In this document: one piece after another, positions 34,318 to 44,100 of the stretch
Layout of the letters: every line of letters starts with the position of its first letter
How positions within the stretch are numbered: position 1 is the stretch's first letter
Source of the DNA: JBBDYH01 sp040901795
GTDB taxonomy: Bacteria; Planctomycetota; Planctomycetia; Pirellulales; JALHPA01
DNA: 64,000 bases
Assembly (NCBI GenBank): GCA_040901795.1
Contig: JBBDYH010000167.1
Coordinates: 1-64,000, forward strand
Reading direction: 5' to 3'
Made by a program: the position numbers and the translations under genes
The notes under the pieces: model-generated
The model's database searches: none
What the model was told of the DNA's origin: nothing
Seen by the model: only the letters and a program-made list of their open reading frames with translations

Positions 34318-34382
34318 GTTGCGGACGGCGTCCGCCCCAACACACACGGAAGGCATCGAGAAGACCATTCGAGGCGATAGCC

Positions 34383-34913
34383 ATGGGACAAAGAGTACTT
34401 GGCAACAGTGGCCTAGAGGTTTCGGCTTTGGGATTGGGTTGCATGGGCATGAGTTGGTCGTACGGCCCACCGCACGACAAGGAGGAGATGATTGCGCTTC
34501 TTCACCACGCCGTGGATCGCGGTGTGACGTTCTTCGATACGGCCGAAGTCTATGGCGACAACGAAGCGCTCGTGGGGGAAGCGCTGGCCGCCTTCCGCCA
34601 GGTAGTTATTGCAACAAAATTCGGCTGGAGGCCGGCGTACGAAGGAGAGGCGAGGTGGAGCCAGATCGACAGCCGGCCGGAACACATTAAGAAGGCAGTC
34701 GAAGGATCGCTCAAGCGGCTCCGAGTCGAGACCATCAAACTCTACTATCAACATAGAGTCGATCCAAACGTGCCTATCGAGGATGTCGCAGGCGCGGTGA
34801 AGGAACTGATCCAGGACGGCAAGGTCCAGCACTTTGGACTGTCGGAATCGTCGGCTGCAACTATCCGTCGCGCCCACAAGGTTCATCCGGTCGCCGCGTT
34901 GCAAAGCGAGTAA
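34383..34913 (+). pseudogene. Aldo/keto reductase, 5' part ending at an in-frame TAA
   Basis: 176 residues with the AKR opening (LGNSGLEVSALGLGCMGMSWSYG) and catalytic-region block FFDTAEVYGDNEALVGEAL (Asp and Tyr of the tetrad visible), followed by GKVQHFGLSESS and AALQSE. The next codon is TAA, then the frame continues SLWYREPEKEVLPLCEELG. Family members read SEYSLWxREPE here, so TAA replaces a Tyr codon by one base change. The start at 34383 follows GAGG by about nine bases. Confidence 0.75.
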
Positions 34914-35369
34914 TCACTGTGGTATCGCGAGCCGGAGAAGGAGGTGTTGCCCCTGTGTGAAGAGCTTGGCATCGGCTTCGTGCCTTTCAGCCCACTGGGA
35001 AAGGGGTTCCTTACGGGCAAGATTGACGCGACAACGCAGTTCGACAGTTCCGATTTCCGCAGCACCGTTCCGCGCTTCACTCCCGAGAATCGAAACGCGA
35101 ACCAGGCGCTGGTGGACCTGCTTCAAGAGATCGCTACACGAAAGAAGGCGACCTCGAGCCAGATAGCCCTCGCCTGGCTCATTGCACAGAAGCCTTGGAT
35201 AGTCCCGATCCCGGGCACAACCAAGCTCCATCGCCTCGAGGAGAATATCGGAGCTGCAGAAGTCGAACTAACGCCCGACGACCTTCGCGCCATCGCCAGC
35301 GCCCTTTCCCAGATCACTATTCACGGCGCCCGTTATTCCGAGAGTCAGGAGAAGTTTACGGGGCGTTGA
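34914..35369 (+). pseudogene. Aldo/keto reductase, 3' part after the TAA
   Basis: Continuation in the same frame: LCEELGIGFVPFSPLGKGFLTGKID, then SSQIALAWLIAQKPWIVPIPGTTKLHRLEENIGA, the NADPH-binding C-terminal block of the family. No ribosome site precedes an internal ATG. With the 5' part it would make a roughly 329-residue, full-length enzyme. Confidence 0.75.
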
Positions 35370-35440
35370 GGGCAATTCGGGCACAGGACAAATGCTCAGC
35401 GATTCAGGGGTATGACAATCAAAGACCGGAAGGAGCCAAC

Positions 35441-35812
35441 ATGGCCTCGTGGACAAAAGATGAAGTCAGCAGGATCGCTGATAGCGACGACTTGCACATT
35501 GCGCCGTTCCGTGAGGACGGCAAGTCCTATGGCACGCCAACGTGGATTTGGTCGGTCGCGGTCGATGATGACCTCTACGTGCGTGCGTACCACGGGCAGG
35601 ACTCGCGGTGGTACCGGGCCGCTATCACGCAGAAGGCCGGGCGGATTACCGCGGCAGGCTTGATGAAGGAAGTGAGCTTCGAGCCGGTCGAGGGACCGAT
35701 TGACGACCGCATCGACAACGCCTACCGCGCGAAGTACAGCAGCAGCCCGTACCTTGCGCCCATGATCGGACAGCGCGCCCGCGCCGCCACCATCAGGATA
35801 AACCCGCGTTAG
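35441..35812 (+). CDS. DUF2255 family protein
   Basis: 123 residues: WTKDEVSRIADSDDLHIAPFREDGKSYGTPTWIWSVAVDDDLYVRAYHGQDSRWYRAAITQKAGRI and a C-terminal PYLAPMIGQRARAATIRI. This matches DUF2255, a small beta-barrel family related to flavin-binding split barrels. AAGGAG lies six bases before the ATG at 35441. It is the fifth gene of the redox cluster; the next gene follows after 17 bases. Enzymatic role unknown. Confidence 0.85.
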   Translation: MASWTKDEVSRIADSDDLHIAPFREDGKSYGTPTWIWSVAVDDDLYVRAYHGQDSRWYRAAITQKAGRITAAGLMKEVSFEPVEGPIDDRIDNAYRAKYSSSPYLAPMIGQRARAATIRINPR

Positions 35813-35829
35813 ATTGCAGGGAGACGAAC

Positions 35830-36057
35830 ATGCCCCACGTCATCGTGAAATTGTGGCCCGGCAAGTCTGAGCGGCAGAAAGCGGAGTTGGCCGCACGGAT
35901 CACTGAGGCCGCCACCAGTGTGCTCGGCTACGGCGATGAGTCGGTCTCGGTCTCGATGCAGGAAATTACCTCACGGGACTGGAAAGCTAAGGTGTACGAG
36001 CCTGACATCCAGAACGGGTCGGGCAAACTCTACAAGAAGCCCGGCTACACCATGTGA
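35830..36057 (+). CDS. Tautomerase-family protein (4-oxalocrotonate tautomerase-like)
   Basis: 75 residues starting MPHVIVKLWPGKSERQKAELAARITEAATSVLG. The Pro directly after the initiator Met is the catalytic base of this superfamily once Met is removed. Length and the ending (KLYKKPGYTM) match the monomer of PptA-like tautomerases. A GGGAGACG site precedes the ATG. It belongs to the same operon as DUF2255 and the alcohol dehydrogenase. Confidence 0.88.
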   Translation: MPHVIVKLWPGKSERQKAELAARITEAATSVLGYGDESVSVSMQEITSRDWKAKVYEPDIQNGSGKLYKKPGYTM

Positions 36058-36072
36058 ATCAGGAGATGAACC

Positions 36073-37089
36073 ATGCGAGGAACGGTCCTTTATGGCCCGG
36101 GGGACATCCGCTTCGAGGAACGTCAGACGCCAAAGATCATCGAACCGACAGATGCGATCATCCGAATCTCAGGAACATGCGTCTGCGGATCGGACCTTTG
36201 GCCATATCGTGGTTTTCAAGCGATCAACGGACCGACACCAATGGGCCACGAATACTGCGGCATCGTTGAGGAGGCCGGCAGCGCGGTAAAGTCGGTCAAG
36301 CCGGGCCAGTTCGTCATCGGTTCGTTTGCCACTTCCGACAACACCTGCCCCAACTGCCGGTATGGTTATCAATCGTCATGCATGCACCGCGAATTCATCA
36401 CTCGGGCGCAAGCGCCGGTGCTGCGCGTGCCGTTGGCGGACGGGACGCTTGTGCCGACGCCAGGCATGCCGCCGGACGACCTGATCCCGAGCCTGCTGGC
36501 GACGTCCGATGTGCTGGGCACCGGCTGGTTCGCTGCCGTTGCCGCCAACGTGAAGCCGGGCGCGACTGTGGTGGTTGTGGGCGATGGCGCAGTCGGCCTG
36601 CTGGGTTTGCTCTCGGCGAAGCAGATGGGAGCTGAGCGCATTATCGCGATGAGCCGACACGAGTCGCGGCAAAAACTTGCCCGCGAGTTCGGCGCAACCG
36701 ACATCGTGGCCCAGCGCGGCGACGAGGGCGTGAAGCGCGTTATGGACATGACCAAGGGCGTCGGCGCGGATTCGGTGCTGGAATGTGTCGGCACACAGCA
36801 GTCGATGATGCAGGCGATCCACTGCACGCGCAAGGGCGGCTACGTCTCCTATGTCGGCGTCCCGCATGGCGTCGAATTGAAGGGCGAGGAACTGTTCTTC
36901 AGCCACGTCCACCTCCACGGCGGCCCCGCCCCGGTGCGCCGCTATCTGCCCGAACTGATTGATTTGGTGTGGAATGAGAAAATCAACCCCGGAAAGGTCT
37001 TCGATTTGACTTTGCCGCTTGAGCAGGTGGCGGAGGGCTATCGGGCCATGGACGAACGCCGCGCGATCAAGTCGCTGTTGCGGCCGTGA
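36073..37089 (+). CDS. Zinc-dependent alcohol dehydrogenase family protein
   Basis: 338-residue medium-chain dehydrogenase/reductase. Catalytic zinc ligands Cys38 (TCVCGSD) and His59-Glu60 (MGHEYCG), a structural-zinc lobe CPNCRYGYQSSC with only three visible Cys, and the Rossmann motif VVVGDGAVGLLGLLSAKQMGA. NAD(P)-dependent oxidation of an unknown alcohol or aldehyde is likely. It starts 15 bases after the tautomerase stop, with AGGAG upstream, and ends the AraC-divergent cluster. Confidence 0.9.
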   Translation: MRGTVLYGPGDIRFEERQTPKIIEPTDAIIRISGTCVCGSDLWPYRGFQAINGPTPMGHEYCGIVEEAGSAVKSVKPGQFVIGSFATSDNTCPNCRYGYQSSCMHREFITRAQAPVLRVPLADGTLVPTPGMPPDDLIPSLLATSDVLGTGWFAAVAANVKPGATVVVVGDGAVGLLGLLSAKQMGAERIIAMSRHESRQKLAREFGATDIVAQRGDEGVKRVMDMTKGVGADSVLECVGTQQSMMQAIHCTRKGGYVSYVGVPHGVELKGEELFFSHVHLHGGPAPVRRYLPELIDLVWNEKINPGKVFDLTLPLEQVAEGYRAMDERRAIKSLLRP

Positions 37090-37547
37090 GCTCGTTTACA
37101 GTAACGACTTCAGTGAGCGCAGCCAGGCAATGCTTTGATTGGACTCAAGCTCGTACCCGCCATTAGCTTGCATCAGCTACCAGTCGCCGCAGGCCGGTCG
37201 CCCAAGCGGGAGAACTAGAAGACTTCGTGGTCGCTATCCCTGAACCTGCAAGCGCAGCCTTGCTAGCAATCGGGCTATGTTTCATCGCGGCACGGCGACT
37301 GCGATTCTCGCGGCGTGGTATCGAGAATTGCGCCCATTGACGACCCTTTCCCGCGCCGTCGGCGAATTGCCCGAGTCAACGCACGAGGCAGTCGCGGTGT
37401 AGCCAATCGGTAGCCCAGTGCCCGGACAGTGGCGGACACGGCCGACAGTCGCGGAATTGCGGCGATCGCGGCAGGGTAGAATTGCTCAGCACCGCGCACC
37501 GGATAGGCACTGTGGAATTGGGGAGCGAGGCGTGATAAGTTCGTTTC
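37090..37547 (+). other. Intergenic region with an orphan PEP-CTERM tail
   Basis: There is no complete gene. A plus-strand frame from 37167 to 37341 encodes an isolated PEP-CTERM sorting signal (see 37167-37341). The rest, to the DUF2156 gene start, shows nothing I can name. Confidence 0.5.
37167..37341 (+). pseudogene. Remnant of a PEP-CTERM protein (C-terminal sorting signal only)
   Basis: The frame reads AIPEPASAALLAIGLCFIAARRLRF: a PEP motif, a hydrophobic helix and a basic end, followed by a short tail and TGA. That is the exact architecture of a PEP-CTERM exosortase-dependent signal. Upstream the frame meets TAG at 37164 with no start codon and no mature domain, so it is the leftover end of a deleted surface protein. 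Confidence 0.6.
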
Positions 37548-38777
37548 ATGCGCCTCCCCACGGGTTCCGAGCACTACACGTCGCAGACAGAGATGCCGGC
37601 CGATGCGTTCGTACTTCTGGAACGGTACGCTTACGACCTGGGGCAAACGTACGATTCATATCTCGTCACGGAAGTTGACCGCGAGTATTTCTGGTGCGCC
37701 GGCCGCCGCGGAGTCGTGGGCTTCATTCGCAGGGGGCGAAATGCCTACGTCGTCGGCGGCCTGATCGCTTCGCCGGAAAACCGCGAGGCGTTGCTGGCCG
37801 CATTCTTGGACTTTGCCGCCTCTCGCAAACTAGTAGTGTCGTTTCTCAACATTGGCCGCAATGACTTGGCGTTGTTCCGCCGCCACAATTGCCAAGTCTC
37901 CAAGTTCGGCGAGGAACCGCTGATCGACTTGGAAAAGACAACGTGGAACGGAAAGGCCTACGAGTGGCTGCGGCGGCAGGAGAACTTCTGCATACGCCAG
38001 GGTCTCCAGTTCCACGAAATCGCACACGATCCTGGAGATGCCGTGTATCGCGATCAGATTGTGCCCGAACTGGAGGAGATCTCGCGCGTGCACGTCGCCG
38101 GCACGCTGCACGGCAAGGAGCTTGAGTTCTTGGAGGGACGCTTCCGGCCGCTGGCCCTCGGTCGCAGAAGGTTGTTCGTCGCCGTGCGGCAGGCACGGAC
38201 CGAGGCCTTCGTCGTCTGCAACCCTTGCCTGGCCGGAGGGATGTGGGCCTTCGAAATGTACCGCCGCCGGCCGGACGCCACGCGCGGTGTAATTCCCTAC
38301 GCCATGCTGCAGGCGATGCGGAAGCTGAAGACCGAAGGCGTCACCTATGCTTCACTATCGTTAATTCCCTTCGTGCGCTCCGACATCGCCATGCGCGGCG
38401 ACAGCCGTCTGATCCACTCGGCGGCCTGGTTTTGGTGGCGGTACCTGAACTGGATCTTCGACATGCGCGGCATTTATCACTACAAGAGCCGCTTCCGACC
38501 CGACTTTCGAGAGATGTACCTGGCCGCCTGGCCGCGAGTCACCGTGATGTCCTTGCTTGGCCTGGCGGCGGTTTGGAGAGTGTTTTCCGTGAATCCATTC
38601 AGGCTCGCCAACCACGTATGGCGGAAGTGGCAAAAATCCTCGCGCGAAACACTCGCCAGGCCGGAGTGGCGCCCGAAGCGCCTGTTGCGCGAGCTCCGCC
38701 CCCGCGCACGGTGCAACGAAGAGACATGCCAGCCATTCAACGTGCCGCCACCCGAATTGCCCAGCGAGCTAACGTGA
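37548..38777 (+). CDS. DUF2156 (MprF-type C-terminal/GNAT-like) protein
   Basis: 409 residues covering the DUF2156 fold: RYAYDLGQTYDSYLVTEVDREYFW, GVVGFIRRGRNAYVVGGLIASPENREALLAAFLDF, FLNIGRNDLALFRRHNC, and WAFEMYRRRPDATRGVIPYAMLQAMRKLKTEGVTYASLSLIPF. This domain is the soluble catalytic half of phosphatidylglycerol lysyltransferases; it is here without the flippase half. Membrane-lipid or peptide aminoacylation is a reasonable guess. Its last 52 bases overlap the sulfotransferase start, so the two are translationally linked. Confidence 0.8.
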   Translation: MRLPTGSEHYTSQTEMPADAFVLLERYAYDLGQTYDSYLVTEVDREYFWCAGRRGVVGFIRRGRNAYVVGGLIASPENREALLAAFLDFAASRKLVVSFLNIGRNDLALFRRHNCQVSKFGEEPLIDLEKTTWNGKAYEWLRRQENFCIRQGLQFHEIAHDPGDAVYRDQIVPELEEISRVHVAGTLHGKELEFLEGRFRPLALGRRRLFVAVRQARTEAFVVCNPCLAGGMWAFEMYRRRPDATRGVIPYAMLQAMRKLKTEGVTYASLSLIPFVRSDIAMRGDSRLIHSAAWFWWRYLNWIFDMRGIYHYKSRFRPDFREMYLAAWPRVTVMSLLGLAAVWRVFSVNPFRLANHVWRKWQKSSRETLARPEWRPKRLLRELRPRARCNEETCQPFNVPPPELPSELT

Positions 38778-39919
38778 ACCCACCGAAGGCAAGGGCGCCG
38801 TGGTACCAGGGCCGGCTGTGGTCGGGAATGGGCTTCTTCGCCTGGACGCGGCTTTTGGCGCGGAACCGTTTCGCCGTCAGTTTCACTCGCCTGCCGATGG
38901 CGCTGGCGATCACGTTGTTGAGCGTGGTCAACAGCGTCTTGCGGTGGCTTCAATGGCTACTCATCGGCCGGCGCGTGGCGCGGACCACGCTGACGGATGA
39001 TCCATTGTTCATCATCGGCCACTGGCGGACGGGCACGACGATGCTGCACGAGTTGCTGGCCCTGGACACACGCCACCGCGCCCCCACGACGTACGAGTGC
39101 CTGGCTGCCAATCATTTCCTGATCAGCGAGGGCGCCGTTAAGCGCTGGCTACGGTTCCTCATCCCCCGCAAGCGCCCATTCGACAACATGCGCATGGGCT
39201 TTGACTTGCCGCAGGAGGACGAGGCGGCCCTGGCCATCCGTGGACTGCCCAGCCCGTTTTTGACGGTGGCCTTTCCGAATCGTCCGGTGCAATACCCGCG
39301 GTACGTGGACCTGGAAGGTCTCAGCGCCCGGGAACTCCGCCGCTGGCAGCGCGGGCTGGTCGACTTCCTCAAAGCGATCACCTACAGGAAGCCCGGCCGG
39401 ATCATACTGAAATCACCACAGCACACATTCAGGCTCCCGGTGCTTACGGCAATGTTTCCACGGGCTCGATTCGTCCACATCGTGCGAGACCCATACGTGG
39501 TTTTCCCTTCGACGGTGCACTTTTGGAAAACCATGTATGAGGGTCATGGACTTCAGCGGCCCACGTTGCGCGGCCTCGATGAATTCGTGTTCGAGATATT
39601 CTCGCGGATGCACGACAAGCTTGAAGAGACGCGGCAGCTCGTCGATCCGATGCGGTTCTACGAGCTGCGCTACGAGGACCTGATTCGCGATCCAGTCGGT
39701 CAAATGCGGGCCCTTTACGACTATCTGCAACTCGGCGACTTCGAAGTCGTGGAGCCGGCGATTCAGCGCTACGCCAAGCGCACGAAGAACTACCAAACCA
39801 ACCGCTACGAGCTGAGTAGCGAGCTTCGCGACGAAATCACGCGGCGGTGGCGGCCTTACATCGAGAAATACCAGTACGTACGGGAGCCGGGTTCCCAAAG
39901 CATGCCGCTCGAGCGGTGA
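38726..39919 (+). CDS. Sulfotransferase family protein
   Basis: 397 residues. The PAPS 5'-phosphosulfate loop is GHWRTGTTMLHELL; the 3'-phosphate block is FPRARFVHIVRDPYVVFPSTVHF with the RDP motif; RFYELRYEDLIRDPVGQMR follows. It matches the sulfotransferase_3-type enzymes that sulfate lipids or glycans. A hydrophobic helix (LPMALAITLLSVVNSVLRWLQWLL) precedes the PAPS loop and may anchor it. The start is 38726 (GAAGAG upstream), within the end of the DUF2156 gene; a long apparent extension to 38225 is a shadow of that gene. Confidence 0.85.
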   Translation: MPAIQRAATRIAQRANVNPPKARAPWYQGRLWSGMGFFAWTRLLARNRFAVSFTRLPMALAITLLSVVNSVLRWLQWLLIGRRVARTTLTDDPLFIIGHWRTGTTMLHELLALDTRHRAPTTYECLAANHFLISEGAVKRWLRFLIPRKRPFDNMRMGFDLPQEDEAALAIRGLPSPFLTVAFPNRPVQYPRYVDLEGLSARELRRWQRGLVDFLKAITYRKPGRIILKSPQHTFRLPVLTAMFPRARFVHIVRDPYVVFPSTVHFWKTMYEGHGLQRPTLRGLDEFVFEIFSRMHDKLEETRQLVDPMRFYELRYEDLIRDPVGQMRALYDYLQLGDFEVVEPAIQRYAKRTKNYQTNRYELSSELRDEITRRWRPYIEKYQYVREPGSQSMPLER

Positions 39920-39946
39920 CGCGCCAAGGTTCCGAGCAAAAATAGA

Positions 39947-40306
39947 GGTTCTTCGTGGACTTTAGTGGCTGCTTGAGGCGGTCATCGAGTGTCGCTACCT
40001 TACACCTACACCCAGCGCGCCGCGGAGTTCTTCGAGGATTGGTATGCCTGGGCCGTTCGCAGCCGACTCAAGCCGATGGTCAAGAAGGCGAAGATGCTCA
40101 AGCGTCATTTCATTGAACTGCTGAACTACTTCCGGCAGCGGATCACCAACGCCAAGGCGGAGGGCTTCAACCGCCGCATTCAATCCATCAAGTCCGCAGC
40201 ACGTGGCTTTCGGGCGTTTGAAAACTACCGAACGCGAATCCTGTTTTACTGCGGCAAGCTTCAGCTCGCTCCTGATCGGATTAGCCACTAAAAGTCACGA
40301 AGAACC
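39947..40306 (+). mobile_element. ISL3-family-derived 360-bp mini-element
   Basis: Terminal inverted repeats GGTTCTTCGTGGACTTTAGT (left) and GGTTCTTCGTGACTTTTAGT (right, reverse complement) differ at only a few of about 24 positions. Between them lies just the C-terminal end of an ISL3-type DDE transposase. The element is therefore an internally deleted, non-autonomous IS. I see no clear 8-bp target duplication. It ends 20 bases before the next gene's start. Confidence 0.75.
39989..40291 (+). pseudogene. Truncated ISL3 transposase (C-terminal fragment)
   Basis: 100 residues matching the end of ISL3-family transposases: NYFRQRITNAKAEGFNRRIQSIKSAARGFRAFENYRTRILFYCGKL. The catalytic Asp residues and DNA-binding domain are absent, so it is inactive. 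It begins 42 bases inside the left inverted repeat. Confidence 0.85.
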
Positions 40307-40325
40307 GTTTTTATAGGAGTTCATC

Positions 40326-41108
40326 ATGCCCCGTTCGTCGCGGTACTTGGTTGCGGTAGTTGCACTTGTGTTGTCGGCCGGCGGAATTCCAGCGGCGTTA
40401 GGCCAAAAGTCCGACATAAAGCGGCTTGCTGCGAACGAGGTGAAACCGCCCCCCGCAGATAAAACCGCGTTGCAACACCTCTCTCCTGATTCTGCGGTGT
40501 GGCTCGATAAGCAGAACAAGCGCTTGATCGTCGAGGGAGAGGTTTGTCTGACCAGGGGGCTTTTGGAGATGTTCGCGTGTCCCAAGGACTCCAAAGAGCA
40601 TGAGTCGATCGTCGCGGTGCAGGGAAAGGCTTACGTCGTTCACGCCGGCTTGCTTGCCTTGGGCGCCAAAGAAGGGCGGCCCGTTCAGTTCGACCCCGAA
40701 TATGTACCCGCCAGCGGGGCGAGAGTTGATGTGATTTGTTTTTGGACCGACGACAAGGGGAAGCAACAGCAGACGCCCGCGCAGCAGTGGATTCGCAATG
40801 TGAAGACCAAGAAGCCGATGGAGTATCACTGGGTGTTCGCGGGGAGCGATTTCTGGCTTGACGAGAATACCGGCAAGCGGCATTATCTGGGCGATGCCGG
40901 TGACTTTATCTGCGTCTCGAATTTTCCCAGCGCCACGTTGGACTTGCCCGTCAAGAGTCCACAAGACAACGAGAACCTGCTGTATGAGGCGTTTACGGAA
41001 AAGATTCCTCCGCGGGGGACCAAGGTGACGCTGGTGCTGGTTCCGCATTTGGAAAAGGAGGCCGCAAAGAGCAGCAGCAACGACGAGAAGAAAAAACAAG
41101 CGAATTGA
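40326..41108 (+). CDS. Exported YdjY-like protein
   Basis: 260 residues with a signal peptide (RYLVAVVALVLSAGGIPAALG) and the YdjY-type domain: VWLDKQNKRLIVEGEVCLTRGLLEMFACPKDSKEHESIVAVQGKAYVVHAGLLALGA, then a beta-rich region ending LVLVPHLEKEA. GGAG lies six bases before the ATG. No enzymatic motif is visible. The upstream mini-IS ends immediately before its ribosome site and could affect its promoter. Confidence 0.82.
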   Translation: MPRSSRYLVAVVALVLSAGGIPAALGQKSDIKRLAANEVKPPPADKTALQHLSPDSAVWLDKQNKRLIVEGEVCLTRGLLEMFACPKDSKEHESIVAVQGKAYVVHAGLLALGAKEGRPVQFDPEYVPASGARVDVICFWTDDKGKQQQTPAQQWIRNVKTKKPMEYHWVFAGSDFWLDENTGKRHYLGDAGDFICVSNFPSATLDLPVKSPQDNENLLYEAFTEKIPPRGTKVTLVLVPHLEKEAAKSSSNDEKKKQAN

Positions 41109-41137
41109 TCGACTCGAATCAGCGCTTGGCGTCCACG

Positions 41138-44100
41138 TTACGAAACCTCTTCGCCGACTTGCATGTCGCCGGCGAAGTCATGGCCGATGCGGTGCAGGAG
41201 CCAATCTTCGCTGGAGCCGCCGAAGAGACGATCGAGCGAGAAATCGTTGAAGATGGTGGTCGCATCCAGGCGGAGCGGCAGAGAGGCGGTGCGCAAGCCG
41301 GCGACACGGTTGCTGTAGGTGTCGACGCGCGTCCAGCTCTGATAGACACCGGCCAGGAAGGCGATGTCGTAATCGAATACCGAGAAATCGGCTAGCAAAA
41401 GATCGCTGTCGTCGCCGGGGCTGGCGCCGCTGAAATCGCTCCCCTGCAAGTAATCCGCGCCTAAGCCGCCGAACAACAGATCCCGGCCGCCGGAGCCGTA
41501 GAGGATGTCGTCGCCGAGACTGCCGACGAGAATGTCGTTGGCCGCGCCGCCGACGAGGATGTCGTTCCCTTCCTGGCCGAACAGCAACGCGGGGACGCCC
41601 AAGAAGGGACTAACCTGAATCAGATCGTCGCCGGTCTGGCCATAGGCGGCGATCGAGCCGTTGAAGTTAAAGCTGCCCATGTCCGAGCCGTTGTAGTACA
41701 GCCGAACGCGCGCGCCATTCGGCTCAGGCTCAAAGAGGATCAGGTCGTCGACAGCGGCGAGGCCACCTACAACTAAGGCGGTCTTGTTGGCGTCGTGAGG
41801 ATCGGGCTGCAGCGTGATCGTCTGTACGGTGACGAAGCCGTCGACGACCGTCTGGTTGTTTTGGCTGTCGCTCACTGTCAGCCGCGGCCGGAAATCGCCA
41901 AAGCCGGCGTAGGTGTGCCAGAAAGAGATCGTGCCGGCGGTTGTGCTGCCATTGGTAGTTTCGCCGACGAAGGCATTCTGGACTGTTCCGTCGCCCCAGT
42001 CGATCGTGGCCGTGTGCGTCCCGGCGGCAGCGGTGTCGGTGAAGGTGACGAAGTAGCTACGCAATTGGCCGGGTACGGCGACTGTCGGGCCATTGATCGC
42101 CGAGACAGTCAATTGTGGCTGAGCTGTGACGTCGACTGTCGTTTGCGCGTCGGGCCGAGCAGGTGCCAATTCCACATGGCCGACGTTGTCGGTGGCGACG
42201 CTGTAGAAGCTGTAGGTACTGCCGGGAGCTCCTGTGAACTGAGCCGACGTGGCGGTCGTGTTGTCCTGGAACAGCGTGAACTCACCACCGTTTTCGGAGA
42301 CGAAGATGTCGAAGGAAGCAATGCCCGAGCCGGCGTTATCGTCGGTGCCGGACCAGGACACGGTAAACGTAGTGGAGCTCCTCGGACCGTCAAACGAGGC
42401 CACGGAACTGGTCGGTGAACCGATGTCGATGCTGTTGGTGAACGTGTTGGTGACAAGCGGTTCATTGAAATCGAAGACGATCGACGCCTGCTGATCGACC
42501 GTCGTGCCGGTCGTGAGGTTTGAGCGCGGCTCGATGGTGTAGAAAACGAAACCTTCGCCGCGGCCGCTGCCGTCGTTCACCGGCAGGAAACCGGCAAAGA
42601 CCTCTTCCGGGAATGTGCCCGTCGCAGGATCGACCGAGCGGAAGGTCCAGGTCACGACGCCCATTTGCAGGTCGAGCGCCGCGGCCACGTCGACCAACAG
42701 CGGCGAGCCGTCCGGGTTCTGGTACTCAACGCGCGTCTCATACGACTGGACGCCCGCGGGCACGGTCACGATCTGTGACCCGAACCCGATTTCGCTCAGC
42801 TCGAAGGAACTCCAATCCAGATCGGCGTCGAGCTGGTGCGTGATGAAGACTTCCTGCGCCGGGGCGGTGGCCTTCAACGGATCGTTCTCGAAGCGGATCG
42901 TGTCGGGCCAGACGCCCTCCAGCTGGATGAAGTTTTGCTCGCCGAACCCGGCGGGGCCGGTGATGTCGTTGGGGTCGATCGCTCGTGCCTTTCGCGACTG
43001 TCCGGTTTCAGTCGCCGGCGGAACGCCGGTCGGCGGCAGAGGAGCTGCCGGCGGGGGCTTGCCTGTGCTGCCGTGTGGGGCCATGCGTGCTGCCGGCTTG
43101 TCCGGATCACACTTGCCGGAGTTTATCTGGTTGTTGATTCTGTGGAGCTCGTCGACGATTTCATAGAGGCGGTTGTTGATCTTTTGAAAATCTCTCCTTT
43201 GATCTGCGTCCGATACGTCCGAATCCCGGCCAAGACCAAACTCCCGTTTGGTTTCCCGAAACTGTGCCCCGATCAGGGCGAACAGAATCTCTCCTCCCAA
43301 AGTCTGAAACAGTGCTCTAGCCACGTCTCCGTCGTCATCCCCCGCCTCCTCCACCGGACGCATATACTCATAATATTTATCACTCTCGTCTTGGAAATCC
43401 TGCTCCAATCGAGCACGTTGCTTCTCTAGCTCGGTGCAGTTCGATTTCAGCCCCGAGGGATCAATCCGGTTCACCGGATCATTGCCCACGTAGCGTCGCA
43501 GATTGGAATCACCGCCCGCCAAACCTATGGGGTCATCGGAGATGAATCGGCCCGTGACAGGATCGTAGTCGCGGGCGCGCATATGCAAGAGCCCACTGCC
43601 AGCGGTGCGCACGCCGTACTCGCCAATGTAGGCGAACGGGTTTGGCACCGCCGCGGCAACCGTCGTCGTCTCGCCAAAGGGCAGATAGCTGTAGCGGTTG
43701 ACATAGCCGCCGGCGTCGCTGGTCAGGCCGACCGTCGAGCCGGTATGGTCGAAGTCGTAGTAGGCGTCGGCGCCAGCGGTATCCACGCGGCTGACCAACC
43801 CCAGGCCGTGCGTGTATCGCGCCACGACCGCGCCCGAGGCGTCAAATTCGGCCACGACGTCGCCCAGCCCTGCCGGGTCGACCAGGTACTCGGTCCGCAG
43901 ACCGTTGTGGACCTCGGCCACGCGGTTTCCGAAGACGTCGTATTCGTACACCCACGTATCTGCGCCTCGCGTGACGCTCAAGAGGCGGTTTTCGTCATCG
44001 TAAGTGTAATTAGTCGTTCCCGCGCCGTCCGACTGAGCGATCAGGTTGCCGTCGGCGTCGTAAGTCAGCGTCTCGTTCCCAACCGCCGTGTACTGGTTGA

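Noticed and set aside
34012..34913. Recoding of stop codons in this organism
   Set aside because: Two different stops (TAG and TAA) in two genes, and all other genes use normal stops. Mutation or error is simpler.
38225..38725. Long N-terminal extension of the sulfotransferase
   Set aside because: It is a frame-shifted shadow of the DUF2156 gene with no family similarity.
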